A stretch of 64,000 bases of DNA from Amaurobius ferox (lineage: Eukaryota > Arthropoda > Arachnida > Araneae > Amaurobiidae): assembly GCA_951213105.1 (NCBI GenBank), contig OX578137.1, forward strand, positions 62,521,736 through 62,585,735, given 5' to 3'. Every line of letters begins with the position of its first letter. The first letter of the stretch is position 1. Of the stretch, positions 11,791-22,079 are shown piece by piece. Made by a program: the position numbers and the translations under genes. Under the pieces are notes generated by a model. The model was not told the DNA's origin. It worked only from the letters and a program-made list of their open reading frames with translations, and ran no database searches.

Positions 11791-12240
11791 TTGAATAAAA
11801 TATTTTTCAATGTCATTTGAAGGTTAAATCAAGACGCTTTATAACAATTTTATGCGAAATTCTGTGAGGATTTTATTCAAGTATTTTCAATGTCATGTAG
11901 AGGGTCAATTATTAAATAAAATAAATTTTTTAACCTCTAACCCAAGTTGAAGGTCATATTTTGGACAACCGAACGGGATCAAATTGCTTCAATGTCATTT
12001 AAAGGTCATAGACGAAGTATGCTTCCTTTAGAAGTATCCTTTACAGGCATCCCTAATGTCATTCAGAGGTTAATTTATTAAAAAAAATGAATATTTTGAC
12101 CTCTGATTCAAGTTCAAGGTCATTTTTCTGCCCATTCAACCTGATCTCAGAATTTCAATGTCATTTAAAGGTTATATGTCAAAGAAACTTGGTAACAGAG
12201 TAGAATACCACTATAATATTCAAAGCGCGAAAGTAATATC
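11790..12240. repeat. Degenerate tandem repeat around 'caatgtcatttgaaggt'
   Basis: The phrase aatgtcat(t/g)(t/g)a(g/a)aggt recurs about six times. It alternates with 'ttaacctctaacccaagttgaaggtcat' near 11,930 and 'tgacctctgattcaagttcaaggtcat' near 12,098. Units are roughly 65-110 bp and uneven in length. Confidence 0.6.
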
Positions 12241-12328
12241 ATTTACAATCCAATGTCAATTTATTAGAAAAAAGCAAGTGTTTTAACCTCAAATTCCCGT
12301 TTAATTTTCGAGGAATTGACATTTTTGC

Positions 12329-12455
12329 GCATGACAGAAGCCCTAGACACTTCTTCGCATGACAGAAGCCCTGGACACTTCTAAGCATGACAGAAGCCTT
12401 GACAATTCTAAGCATGACAGAAGCCTTGGACACTTCTAAGCATGAAAGAAGGTTG
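12329..12455. repeat. 28-bp minisatellite, about 4.5 units
   Basis: The unit gcatgacagaagccctggac plus acttctaa starts at 12,329, 12,357, 12,385, 12,412 and 12,440, giving periods of 28, 28, 27 and 28 bp. The last unit is diverged. The 82-aa minus-strand ORF across it is a product of the repeat. Confidence 0.93.
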
Positions 12456-12861
12456 AGTCCAATTGAATAATAGGGTGCAAAGGTCAATTCAAGAAATCGT
12501 TCATAATTAATCCCTTCTCCCCTTCAACATAAATTCACTCGTCTGGGGACTTTGAAAAGCTAGGGTCTGGAAAGTTTAGTTAAAAAGTAAGTGCTTCACT
12601 TATATTAGTAAATAAACTCACTGCGCATAAACACATACAATGCCACAAACTCTGTATATCTATCTATCTATCTATATATCTATCTATATATACTAATTTC
12701 CAAGTGTCCGTCTGTCTGTCTGTCACGCTTTTTTTAGGCACTTCCCGAATAGATAGAGACTTGCAATTTGGTATGCGGCTCGGTCGTTCGTTAAAATTCC
12801 CTGGGAAAATTGAATTTTTCTTAAACGTTCTGTAGAGATGGTGCTCCACACCAACACGTTC

Positions 12862-13149
12862 AGGGCGCGGTAGCCCATTGGTTAGCGCGCTGGAGTTGCA
12901 CTCGGAAGGCCCGGGTTCGATTCCAGCCACTGCCAAAACTGCCGCCGTGTTCATGCGGAGTACGATCACGTTAAACATGTGGGTCCGAAAGTCCTTCCGA
13001 GAGGTTGGTGGTAGGGGAAGGAGGGTACGGTCCCTGTGGATGCCTCCCCCACTGGGTTCCGGTCTAAATTGGGTGGCACTTCCCGACCGTCCAAACAGTT
13101 ACCTTACACCTTTCTGGTAGGTCGGACGGTCTGGGTTTCAACAACAACA
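12862..13149 (+). mobile_element. tRNA-derived SINE with 14-bp target-site duplication
   Basis: The head is tRNA-like: GGGCGCGGTAGCCCATTGG, with an RNA polymerase III A box (TAGCCCATTGG, 12,871-12,881) and a near-perfect B box (GGTTCGATTCC, 12,914-12,924). The body is unrelated to tRNA, and the tail is (CAA)n. The 14-mer acaccaacacgttc occurs directly before (12,848-12,861) and directly after (13,150-13,163). This proves target-primed insertion into the ~298-bp-unit repeat. It cannot be a functional tRNA, because the 3' half does not close an acceptor stem. Confidence 0.92.
12871..12924 (+). promoter_or_regulatory. Internal RNA polymerase III promoter (A and B boxes) of the SINE
   Basis: The A box is TAGCCCATTGG and the B box is GGTTCGATTCC, with a start-to-start spacing of 43 bp, normal for type 2 pol III promoters. 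Both match consensus well, so this SINE may still be transcribable. Confidence 0.75.
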
Positions 13150-14371
13150 ACACCAACACGTTCGAAAAGTGAAATGATAGGAAAGCACACTTTGCGATAA
13201 GATAGAGACTTCAAATTTGGAGTATAGGTAAACCGTTCGGAAGATAGAAAGTGCGCAATTTCAGATATCCACACTAAAATCTTCGATTTTCCGAATAATT
13301 GAGAAACGGCTCCTTTAAAATTTGATAGAGGCTTGAAATTTGATATATGGACTAATCATTTGATAAAAACACCCAAGACGAATATAGTTTTTCAAAAAGG
13401 TTCGTATAAGGGGGTGCTCCAGAGGGAAACTTTTGAAAGGTGAATTGATAAAAAAACATGGTTCGGAATGAGATAGAGATTTCAAATTTAGAATACGGGT
13501 AGATAGTTTGGAAGGAAGAAAGTGTACAATTTCAGTTTTCCAATATTTTCTACTTAAGGGGGTGCCGCACACAAAAATATTCGATTTTCAAAATAAAGGA
13601 AAAATGCCCCTTTTAAAACGTGATGGAGCTTGATATTTGGTATATGGGCGATTCATTTAATGAAAACACGTAAGGCAAAAGATTTTTTCAAGAATGTTCG
13701 TTTAAGTGGGCGCTCCAGAGAAAAACTTTCGAAAAGTGAAATGACGAAAAACTATGCTTCGGGATAGGATAGAGACTTCAAATTTGGTATACAGGTAGAT
13801 AGTTCGAAAGGAAAAGGGTCTGCGATTTCAGTTTTCCAATATTTTCTAATTTAGGGTGTGCCGCAAACCCAAATGTTAGATTTTCCGAATAAATTAGAAA
13901 GCCTTCCTTTAAATTTTGATAGAGGCTTTGATAGAGGCCGCACACCAAAATGTTCGATTTTTCGAATAAGTTATACACGCTTCCTTTTAAATGTGATAGA
14001 GGCTTGATATTTGATATATGTACCAATCATCTGATAAAAAACCCAAGACGAATAGAGTTTTTCATAAATGTTCATTTATTGTCGTGTTTCCCTGAAAGAC
14101 GTTCGAATGGGAAAATGATAAAATAACATGCTTCGGGATGAGATACAGACTTTAATTTTGTGTATGGGTAGATAGTTCGAAAGGAAGAAGTGTGCAATTT
14201 AAGTTCACCAACATTTTCTTCTTTAGGGCGTTCTGCACACCGAAATATTCGTTTTGCCGAATAAATGTGAAACGCGAACTATTCTAAAATTTACATAATT
14301 CAGGGGGAATAAACCAATAATAATCTCGCAATAATATTTTGAATTATTTGCATTTTTTATTATTACATTTT

Positions 14372-14375
<4 letters not shown>

Positions 14376-14409
<34 letters not shown>
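14376..14409. repeat. (TA)n microsatellite
   Basis: A TA run followed by tattatgaaaaaatgaaaatg, a sequence resembling the ends of Naiad-type elements elsewhere in the window. Confidence 0.9.
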
Positions 14410-14412
<3 letters not shown>

Positions 14413-14560
14413 GAAAAAATGAAAATGAAAATGGAATAATACAATTAGAAGTTATGTGTTTACGGGTTTGTAGAGAGGTCAAGGGGGATTGCGACCCCTT
14501 TTCCTGGTTTAAGCATGCTTTTAATCCCAGGAAACGCTCCCAGAATTTTTAAATTTTTAA
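14410..14560 (-). mobile_element. 3' end fragment of the second Naiad family
   Basis: The segment gagaggtcaagggggattgcgacccctttt...ggtttaagcatgctttt matches the 3' untranslated regions of the palindromic pair at 31,370-31,410 and, reversed, 35,240-35,285. It has the orientation of a - strand element. From 14,560 to 14,790 the sequence is unassigned. Confidence 0.65.
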
Positions 14561-14786
14561 ACTTTATACATGGTTAGAATATATATTTTAATCATACTTG
14601 TTTCATTTTATATGCTTTTATATGTTCTCGTGACTTTAAGGTCTTCATTTCAGGACTCCGTTTCTTCCCCTGGCATACTGTTGATTGTTGTTTCGGGCGT
14701 GTAGTGGTTTCCGGTTAATATAGTGCAGCAAATGCGTCTTACTATTCTTTGGATTTTATATTATATTTCATTTAGATTGTACTTTC

Positions 14787-14790
<4 letters not shown>

Positions 14791-14835
<45 letters not shown>
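14791..14835. repeat. (TA)n microsatellite
   Basis: A run of about 44 bp of TA, directly beside the 3' end of a - strand Naiad-type element. Confidence 0.95.
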
Positions 14836-14839
<4 letters not shown>

Positions 14840-15384
14840 TAAATTATTAAATCCAAAGTTAGAATGTATGTAGTAACTCATAATACACTATTCCAAAATT
14901 TTCTACAAATACAAAGAAATAAAAGAAATTAAGACAAAAAAGAGGAAATAATAAAGCATAATGCAAGTCATAAGGACAAAGACAATCAACAAATTTCAAA
15001 AATGAGGAATGCAAATAAGAAAACAAAAAAATCAAGCAAAAAAAGCTTGCACATGGAGGAGATTTAGGCTTACGAGATTAGGCTTACGAAAAGTTCATTT
15101 CGAAAAAATTCTCTTCGGGTCCATATATCCTTTCGAAATGAACACAAAAATGCTTGTTTCTGAAACACAAGATAGATTTTATCTATATACTTGTGTTATA
15201 TGGACGACAAGCATATAGATTAGAACAATAAAGGAAACATAAATACCTCAAAACGCACCTCTTCAGCACAACCATGACGAGCAAAATATGACTGGATCAA
15301 TGTTGCCATATGCCAAAATAAAAAGATGTGATTTGCTGTTGCCAAAGAGAGTAATAAAAACTGTACTGCGCAAAAGCAATAAAA

Positions 15385-15389
<5 letters not shown>
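14836..15389 (-). mobile_element. 3' untranslated region of a - strand Naiad-type element (first family)
   Basis: It shares blocks in the same order with 38,117-38,880 and 50,062-50,750: cttacgaaaagttcatttcgaaaa, cctttcgaaatgaacac, gcttgtttc(t/g)gaaacacaagatagat, then 'caatgttgccat' and 'gttgccaa' blocks. The 69-aa plus-strand ORF at 15,009 and the 73-aa minus-strand ORF at 15,220 are accidental. This segment is closed by another (TA)n at 15,390. Confidence 0.75.
15152..15212 (-). other. Conserved stem-loop in the Naiad 3' untranslated region
   Basis: GCTTGT and ACAAGC can pair across ~60 nt, enclosing aacacaag...cttgtgtt and agatag...ctat arms. The same nested pairing potential is at 38,424-38,484, and a damaged version is near 50,371-50,425. 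Retention across diverged copies suggests a functional RNA structure. I did not find the core motifs of a hammerhead ribozyme in it. Confidence 0.5.

Positions 15390-15424
<35 letters not shown>
15390..15424. repeat. (TA)n microsatellite
   Basis: About 34 bp of TA between a Naiad 3' untranslated region and a Naiad C-terminal coding fragment. Confidence 0.95.
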
Positions 15425-15429
<5 letters not shown>

Positions 15430-15693
15430 TAGGATACACAATGGTACGCTACTTCACCAATACCATTAAGAATGACTTTAAGTCATTGTTACAAACTGTC
15501 TAAAGTTATACATATTTAGCGAAAATAATTTTCAAAATATTAAACATTTATGAACCGTATTTTATATTTTTATTTTACAATTTTTATTGTTATTTTATTA
15601 TTTTTAATTTTTATAAATACACATTATTAATAATGATATGTATTTTGTTTTTAAATATTAAATTGCGAGTAGCCGCTATAATTGTGAATTTTA

Positions 15694-15894
15694 TCATGAA
15701 TGATATCGAGTGGCTCTATACACTGAGTTAATGATGTTGATGACTAATTTGAGAGGATAGGCATTATTAGTTGCAGTACTTGATAATTTTACAAAATGTA
15801 GTAGTTCATAAATATTATCACAAATTGTATTAATTCGACGAGGCTGGTTTACTATAATATTTCTAAATACAGAGAGGGGGGTCCCGAGGGCCAA
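15694..15894 (-). pseudogene. C-terminal fragment of a Naiad-type reverse transcriptase protein
   Basis: The - strand translation contains SVFRNIIVNQPRRIN followed by HFVKLSS and a final VINIINSVYRAT segment. This parallels FRNIILNQLFRIH...VNNIINNFKYTT at the C terminus of copy 2 (6,620-6,782). Nothing upstream of this block remains recognisable, so it is a 5'-truncated or deleted remnant. Confidence 0.65.
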
Positions 15895-17413
15895 GAAGTA
15901 AAAGTGTCTACTTGGGGACTTAAGTTTTCAGAAGATCTCAAAAATTTTGTACATTATTCTTATTGGACTTGCATTTTTTTTAAAGACTGATTAGTTCATA
16001 ATAGCTGTTACTATATTTTCTTGTATTTTATACAATTTTGCATTTTATCATTAGTCATTTGTATACCAGTTTACAGTTCTTTTTACAACATTTTGGCTTA
16101 TTTTTTTATGGAATTGTAGTTGAGCATATTGAGATCATGATACTATAATATCCACTGTGCTTAATCCCTTTGTGCTTTGGTGGTTTTAATGTAGGCTCTG
16201 TGGCATTTCGCATCTGTTTAAGTTTCTAGGAATTTCGGTATTTTGTGATTTCAGGATAACTTAATGGACTTCGGCTTGGCTTAAAAGAATTTGCATAATC
16301 ATGAAGAATTTGCATAAAAATGCTCATAGTTTTCCCATTTAGCACAACTTCTTCAATTGTCCGACAACCCTATCACCAACCTTTTTGCCAGAAAATTGGT
16401 GAAAAAGTTGTCTGAACTAGTTGGTTGTTCCAAATTGAATGTGATATGGGCTTAACAGCTCCAATAATGATTGAATGTGATATGAGCTTAACAGTTCCAA
16501 CAATGTTGACTCTAGAAGAACAATATATAGGAGCTTACTTGCTTTGGAAAACTTTGTGTTACTTGAAAGAAAACAGCTGATTATTTCTGAACTTTTTCTT
16601 TTCAATAACGAAATCTAAAATATATTTTCTACAATAGACAGATATAAAAATATTTTTATATCTATTAAAATGTTTTTATTTCCTCTGTCAAAACTTCTGA
16701 CAAAATTTTCAATGCAACTTTACTCTTCTTACAGTTGTTTCTTATTTCTATTTCAGATTTTAATTTTTCTCATCTGTTTCAGATGGAGAGAGTTTCTGCC
16801 ATCTTTATCATCACATTAAGAAAATTAAAGAATCCATCTTTTTGATATTCTACAAATATTTTTGCTGCTTTGTATATTTTCTGAACAGTCACTCACTGAG
16901 GCTGACTTCTGCTGCTACCTCTATGGAACGGAACGAACATTTATAAGACAAAAAAATTTCTCTTTAAATATATTTTTAAGAGTAAAATCCGTAGTTGTCC
17001 CGACTAAATGTTCATTCAAATATTCTTCACTTTAACTCTGTGATTAATCAGTCACCATAGACAGTATTTGATTAATCAGCCACCATAGACACCATTTGAT
17101 TAATCAGCTAGATATTAAAGACTCACACCTGCTACGGATAGGTCAGGATTAATACCTGAAATGTGAAGTAAATTAATTAACCAATATTGAACTCGGTGTA
17201 ATCAATATAATTGCACACAAAAAAATCAATAATTTCAGTAACGCATTGAGCTGATTAGTAGCAGTAACTGTGAGAACGCAGTTTTGCATAATTGTTAAAA
17301 CGTGTTTGTCAAGTTGAATTTTGAAAAAAAAATTAAATAATTTAAACAAAGTTATTATCTTCATCATTTGCTTTTATGATTTAAAGTTTTGAGGTGCAGC
17401 TTGAATCAGAGGA
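15895..17413. other. Gene-free stretch upstream of the monooxygenase-like gene
   Basis: No coding region is seen. A 36-bp tandem duplication lies at 16,435-16,506 (attgaatgtgatatg repeated), and a 28-bp repeat at 17,041-17,112. This is the most likely home of the promoter of the gene at 17,414, but no convincing TATA box or initiator can be assigned. It has no counterpart in the downstream duplicate, which starts inside the gene. Confidence 0.5.
17041..17112. repeat. 28-bp direct repeat (2.5 units) upstream of the monooxygenase-like gene
   Basis: tgattaatcag starts at 17,041, 17,069 and 17,097, separated by caccatagacaccattt-like spacers. The TGATTAAT core resembles homeodomain-type binding sequences, so a regulatory role is conceivable. 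The repeat alone does not show it. Confidence 0.7.
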
Positions 17414-19165
17414 ATGGATCACATTGTAATTGTAGGTTCCGGCCCAGTTGGGTCCTTCATGGCTGTATTATGTGCTATGCTAGGACTTCGAGTAACAGTT
17501 TACGAAAAAAGGGAAACTTTCACTCGGAATATCAACGTTAAAATAGAAGAAAACTTCTTTAAAAAAGTGCAGGAAACTGTTTCACGACTACATATTGAAA
17601 ATAGCTTTTTTGAACAACTGAATGAGGAAATCTACTACAAAAATAATAGAATCCTCATAAAAGATATGGAAGGAATGTTTGCTGAAATGGCTAAATCCTT
17701 CGGAGCTAATTATATAACACAAGAAATACAGTCATTTGAAGAACTATATAAAGAACACAAATATTCAAATCCTGTAATATTAGACTGCACAGGAAAAAAT
17801 AGTAAATTAAGATCAAGTGTATTTGGTCCTGATGAATATAACATAGTTACCTCGTCTCTCCAGCATGCAATGTATATTAATTTCAAAGCAAAACTTGCTG
17901 AGAATGTCTCTTTGTATCAAGTCATGAAGTATGTCAAGAATATTAAACTTACAGAAGTGGTAGTAGGCAAAAGTAAAGATGAAAATGGTTTTACAGATGT
18001 CACAATACCAGTATTCATAGATGGGGAACTTGCTCGCGCATTTGACACAGAGCATCCAGATATAAATACTAATCCTTTAAATCCATTCAACAGTTTGGAT
18101 TCAATTTCAAATGATATATTTTTCCCAGTTTCTTCTATAGTGGGTAATCTCATGGTTGACGGATGTATAATAGATTTAAGTAGCGTTAAGGTGAAGAAGA
18201 TAGAAATTAGTTGTGGATACGCGAAGGAGAGAAGCAACGTTAACTTTGTATGTCTTGGTGATTCAGCAATTCATTTAGCATTTTTCAGATCCTTAAATCT
18301 AGGTTTGAAGCATGCTTTAGACTTTTTCATTAAACTATCAATATCGTGTCAGGTACCGTACGTACGGTTAGAAAAAAATGATGTAATAAGGCAATTTAAA
18401 GGACATTATCCACACTTGAATCCAAAATGGGCAATTGCTACAAAAGGAAAAAATGTATTTTTAATAGTAACGCAAATGATATGGTACGGGTGCTACAGCT
18501 ATTGCTTAACAAACCACGAGGCGACAAGGTTAACAAGTCCGTTAGGAGTGTATGAAAGTAAAGTTGCAGACATATATAATGAACTTAACATGTATTTAAG
18601 TATATTCCAAAACGCGTTAAGAGATTTTGAAGCAAAAAGAGAAGAGGACATAAATAATGAGATTCAGAGTAATAAATCGAAGAGTTCACTGTATGACTTT
18701 GTTTCTTGGGTTATAGATATCAATGGCAAATCTTTTATCAAAATAAGTGAGTTATCACGTGCTGCAAATGGTAAATATCCATTGTTTGAGAAAGATTTTA
18801 GATTTCTTCTCAGGTGTTTTATAACTAGAAGAATTGCAAATGCCCAGTCAACTACATCTTGTTGTGCCAATATAAATGACAGATATTGTGCTGCAGTAAA
18901 AATAATAAAATCTTTGTCTTCTCAAACAAAAGATGTAAAACTTTTTGCGATACGAATATTTTGTGGAAAAAGATATATCTCCTGTGAAGAGAAGCTGAGG
19001 TTGATTGCTTATTCGGTAAAAAAAAACTTTTTACGAATGAAATGTGCGAATAATATTGCAAAAAAGTGTACCGGCTATACTGAAGTTTCTTTTGATTTTA
19101 TTTCGATACTTATTAAAAATGAACTTGGTTCCATGAAAGAAATCACAGAGAAACTTATGAATTAA
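17414..19165 (+). CDS. FAD-dependent monooxygenase-like protein, intronless, 583 aa
   Basis: The N terminus has a dinucleotide-binding Rossmann motif (GSGPVG at residues 8-13, followed by a beta strand ending VYEKR at 29-33). DCTG lies at 124-127, and a second FAD-contacting 'GD' box (VCLGDSAIHLAF) lies around 279-290. Spacing and order match group A flavoprotein monooxygenases of the PHBH/kynurenine-hydroxylase/MICAL fold, which hydroxylate substrates using NAD(P)H and oxygen. The substrate cannot be inferred. Residues beyond ~330 form a long, Lys- and Ser-rich, mostly helical-looking extension not recognised here. No signal peptide or membrane segment is obvious, suggesting a cytosolic protein. 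The start is the first ATG of the frame and precedes the Rossmann strand directly. A single 1.75-kb exon in an intron-bearing genome suggests retroposition or horizontal acquisition. A truncated, broken copy lies at 39,319-40,440. Confidence 0.8.
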   Translation: MDHIVIVGSGPVGSFMAVLCAMLGLRVTVYEKRETFTRNINVKIEENFFKKVQETVSRLHIENSFFEQLNEEIYYKNNRILIKDMEGMFAEMAKSFGANYITQEIQSFEELYKEHKYSNPVILDCTGKNSKLRSSVFGPDEYNIVTSSLQHAMYINFKAKLAENVSLYQVMKYVKNIKLTEVVVGKSKDENGFTDVTIPVFIDGELARAFDTEHPDINTNPLNPFNSLDSISNDIFFPVSSIVGNLMVDGCIIDLSSVKVKKIEISCGYAKERSNVNFVCLGDSAIHLAFFRSLNLGLKHALDFFIKLSISCQVPYVRLEKNDVIRQFKGHYPHLNPKWAIATKGKNVFLIVTQMIWYGCYSYCLTNHEATRLTSPLGVYESKVADIYNELNMYLSIFQNALRDFEAKREEDINNEIQSNKSKSSLYDFVSWVIDINGKSFIKISELSRAANGKYPLFEKDFRFLLRCFITRRIANAQSTTSCCANINDRYCAAVKIIKSLSSQTKDVKLFAIRIFCGKRYISCEEKLRLIAYSVKKNFLRMKCANNIAKKCTGYTEVSFDFISILIKNELGSMKEITEKLMN

Positions 19166-19169
19166 ATCT

Positions 19170-20015
19170 GTGGGAGTACTTGGCAAATTTGGTGATTTAA
19201 AAATACCTAATTTAATTTTTACTTTCCCTACAATACATGGTAACATGCAGGAACAGTATTGGAATCGTGTTGAAAATCGCAAATCGAGTTTTCGACGAAT
19301 TCACACTGTTGAAGCACTCTGGAACCCCCCAAACCCTATTTTAAGCGCGACGTCTACGTGTGTGTCTGTCTGTCTGTGCAATGTATGTATCCACTCTAGC
19401 TGAGAAAATAATAGATCAAATGTATCAAAACTTGGTAGATATGTCATTTCTGGGTCACCCTGGCGTGGATTAGATTTTGGTGCGATTTGGGAAAATAGAT
19501 CCTGCTTCTTTTGCTAAATGGTTCCGAAATATCGGATGTATCTACTTTAGTTAAAAAAAATTAAGCAAAATTCATAAAATTTGGGAGGTAAGTCACTTGT
19601 GGGTCACTTTTGAGCTGATTACATTTTGGTACGATTCGGAAAAAAAAATCTTCTGATGTTTTGGGAAATAGATACATATTCTCAAATGTATGAATTAAAT
19701 GCTTCTTTTATACGTAATTTTTGACGACGAAATGATGACGAAATTTTGATGACGAAATAATACCAGCTCCATAACTCACGGACATAGTCGAGATATTTTA
19801 GTTTTTTCGTATATTTGCTACGTCGCCTGTGAAAATATGTCCAGTCTCCAAATGCAAATGAAACTGGAATGAAAACTGCAAATTCAGAGTAATTTTCAAT
19901 ACTTATCCTGATTACTTTGTACAATTAATTTCAATTTAACGAATTATGAGAGAAAAAAAAAGAGAAAATTAATTTCAGTGTGTAGGGGAAGTCATTTGCT
20001 GTCCACATCAAATTT
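19170..20015 (-). repeat. Old dispersed repeat, related to the ~0.9-kb element family
   Basis: It begins just after the stop codon. Near 19,240-19,300 the 'ggaatcgtgttgaaaatcgcaaatcgagttttcgac' stretch and, at the far end, 'aagtcatttgctgtccacatca' match the reversed ends of the elements at 22,080 and 55,598. It is present in both duplicates (the other at 40,455-41,265), so it predates the duplication. Confidence 0.5.
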
Positions 20016-20319
20016 TTCCTAGAGAAACCGTAATGAAAAATATGAAGACATTCCGTTCGAATAGAAAAAAACATAAAACAAATCGAGGTGACACCTGCCT
20101 GATGGAGTTAAAATGACATGCGTGAAACATTTTGAAAAGTAAAATTTTCACTTTCAATTAGTTTATTCGTTATTTTCAATCTCATTTGTTTCGTTTACAA
20201 GGGATTATACGTACTTATGGCAAGTGAGATACAAAATTGAAACAATTCAATCTTTTCAAGTGACGAATTAATATCAATTTTGTACAAGCTTGACCTCGCG
20301 TTACACATTTTACGAGAGA

Positions 20320-20611
20320 AACATTGCACCTGCTGCAGCAGGTGCAATTTTCTGTCGGCGATTTCCCCAAACGCTGGCAGAATTTGATATTCACACGTTG
20401 TTCTTCAAACGCCATTTCTGTTTTCGACGAACGCGAACGACTACAGTTCACTGACACGCATTGTCTGGAAAAGTCCTGCAGTGCGGACCTGCTTCTTCCT
20501 TTTCACATCTCGCGTCGCATGTGCCTCTACGTCACGGTAAAATAGTCCCCTCTCCTCCAGTCATGGGTTGGAGATATCAGCACAGTCTTCGAACTTTTTA
20601 ATCCTAACTTG
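20320..20611 (-). mobile_element. 5' end of a mariner-like element (copy A)
   Basis: On the - strand a terminal sequence (caagttaggattaaaaag, starting at 20,611 next to TA) leads to an ATG at 20,415. The product includes EEQRVNIKFCQRLGKSPTE, the start of the mariner transposase N-terminal DNA-binding domain. The similarity ends after about 25 residues. The homologous fragment at 41,580-41,858 is shared by the duplicate. Confidence 0.7.
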
Positions 20612-20959
20612 TATATATATATAAACAAAAAAATTGTAAAAACAAATTTTTGAAATCTTGATGTACCACTAAATACTTTTGTAGATTACTATTTATATCT
20701 TTTATAGTTTAAAATATATTTCGGGTGAAATTAAGCAAAGTGAAACTAAAACTCGTTCGGTTAAAACATTTTGTATTTATATTTTCTATTACATTTTATA
20801 TAACTTCCAAGTTTTCTCCAAGCAACTTGAAAGTTGCTGAATGATACTTTCGATGTTAAATAAGCTATTGTGTTCATTGAAAGTTTACCTTTTCTGAATT
20901 TGTAATCACAAGAGAACTGTAAGTGAATGTTGTTAACTCACGTATATGTATGAGCAATA

Positions 20960-21235
20960 CAAGGACGTTTCGTTAAGGTAGCAAGGCCTGCTGTATATGT
21001 ACATTTATTCTTATATCAACCAGTAACTTACATGGATACACATGACTTTCTCCATTAATCTTCATACTTGTCCAGGGATTTGTGCCATGAATACACCGAG
21101 ATATAGATCCCAGACTTGAAGAAATCAGTGTCAAAGTCCTATTGACATAACATTACTTTTCGTTCGACTTAGTTGTCAGTAGTATATCGCTTTCAAGCCG
21201 GGTGCTTCTTCAAAGGCTTGAAGAAGTTCAAGAAG
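20960..21235 (-). pseudogene. C-terminal remnant of another mariner-like transposase (copy A)
   Basis: Reverse translation gives fragments such as KAIYY and DTDFFKSGIYISVYSWHKSL, comparable with the FYxxGIxxLxxRWxKCL pattern near the C terminus of mariner transposases. Copy B (42,250-42,713) keeps more of the gene, including HDTARPYTA. It is non-functional, with stops and an upstream deletion. Confidence 0.5.
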
Positions 21236-21290
21236 GATCAGTTCAAGAAGGATCTACCAAATTGACTACCACGTGCTGAAAGATGCTTAA

Positions 21291-22060
21291 GGGTGAGAGT
21301 CAGTAAATCTTCTGCCCTATCCGCGCATTGTTAACTTTCGCAGAACACATTTTTCGCCGAAATTCTGCTCAAATAGTTGCGAAATATTTTCTGAAAGATA
21401 AAATGCAATGCTTAGATTATATTAAAACTAAATTTAATACTCAATAAAATATAGAATATATTTTTTATTTTAATCCAAGATATTTTTGGTGCTGCCATCT
21501 GTTGTCGTAATTTAATTCATACCGACAATTTTTATTTTTTAATGAACATTTTTAAATGCCTACTCCTTCTAATACGCTATCAAATACAATAATATATCAT
21601 ATATAATAATGTCACAATCACGGAAAGGTAATTGAACTTGGACTTGAAGACAACGGAACTTGAAGACAAAGCTGCAGTCCTCGGTGATGTACATTCAGAT
21701 CCCCTTACCAAATTTATAGAATGAGAAATTATTTTCCGTGATTGTAGCATAGGATCTGTTGTTGTAGTTAATACTGTATTAGAAGGAACAGATACTTAAA
21801 AATGGTCATTAAAAAATGAAAATTGTCGGAATGAATTAAATTACGACAACAGACGGCAGCACCAAAAATGCATTTGAATGAAATAAAAAATATATTCTAT
21901 ATTTTATTGAGTATTAAATTTAGTTTTAATATAATCTATGCATCGCATTTTATTTTTCAAAAACTATTTCGTAAATGTTTGAGCAGAATTTTGGTTAAAT
22001 ATGTGATCTGCAAAACTTAACAGAGCGCGGATAGGGCAGAAGATTTACTGACGCTCACCC
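21291..22060. mobile_element. TTAA-flanked foldback (MITE-like) element, copy A
   Basis: The two halves are imperfect inverted repeats of about 340 bp around a ~100-bp centre. The left end is gggtgagagtcagtaaatct and the right end, reversed, is gggtgagcgtcagtaaatct. TTAA flanks both ends (21,287-21,290 and 22,061-22,064), the target-site duplication characteristic of piggyBac-type transposition, although these ends do not start CCC. There is no transposase. The same element is at 43,505-44,261 in the duplicate. Confidence 0.82.
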
Positions 22061-22079
22061 TTAACATTAGTCTAAAAAA

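Larger units (their letters stand above)
12664..14335. repeat. Inverted copy of the ~298-bp-unit repeat, carrying a SINE
   Basis: It opens with (TATC)n/(TA)n, then ccaagtgtccgtctgtctgtctgtcacgc, the reverse complement of the right end of the repeat at 2,662-4,288. It continues through reversed units ('gataggatagagacttcaaatttgg', 'ggaagaaagtgtacaatttcag', 'gggggtgccgcacac') to about 14,335, near another (TA)n. Unit boundaries are blurred by small deletions near 13,925. A tRNA-derived SINE sits at 12,862-13,149. Confidence 0.78.

Noticed and set aside
12862..12935. Functional tRNA gene
   Set aside because: A and B boxes are good, but the 3' part does not form an acceptor stem and the sequence continues into a SINE body with a (CAA)n tail.
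12878..13120. 80-aa ORF starting MVSALELHSEGPG, and its minus-strand counterpart at 12,664-12,978
   Set aside because: They lie in the SINE and its flanks; the pol III boxes and target duplication explain the sequence.
17813..18870. Minus-strand ORFs inside the monooxygenase-like gene
   Set aside because: Shadows of the + strand frame, which carries the FAD motifs.
21291..22060. CRISPR-like or long-hairpin RNA locus
   Set aside because: The inverted arms with TTAA on both sides, and the second copy with the same ends, are explained by a foldback transposon.
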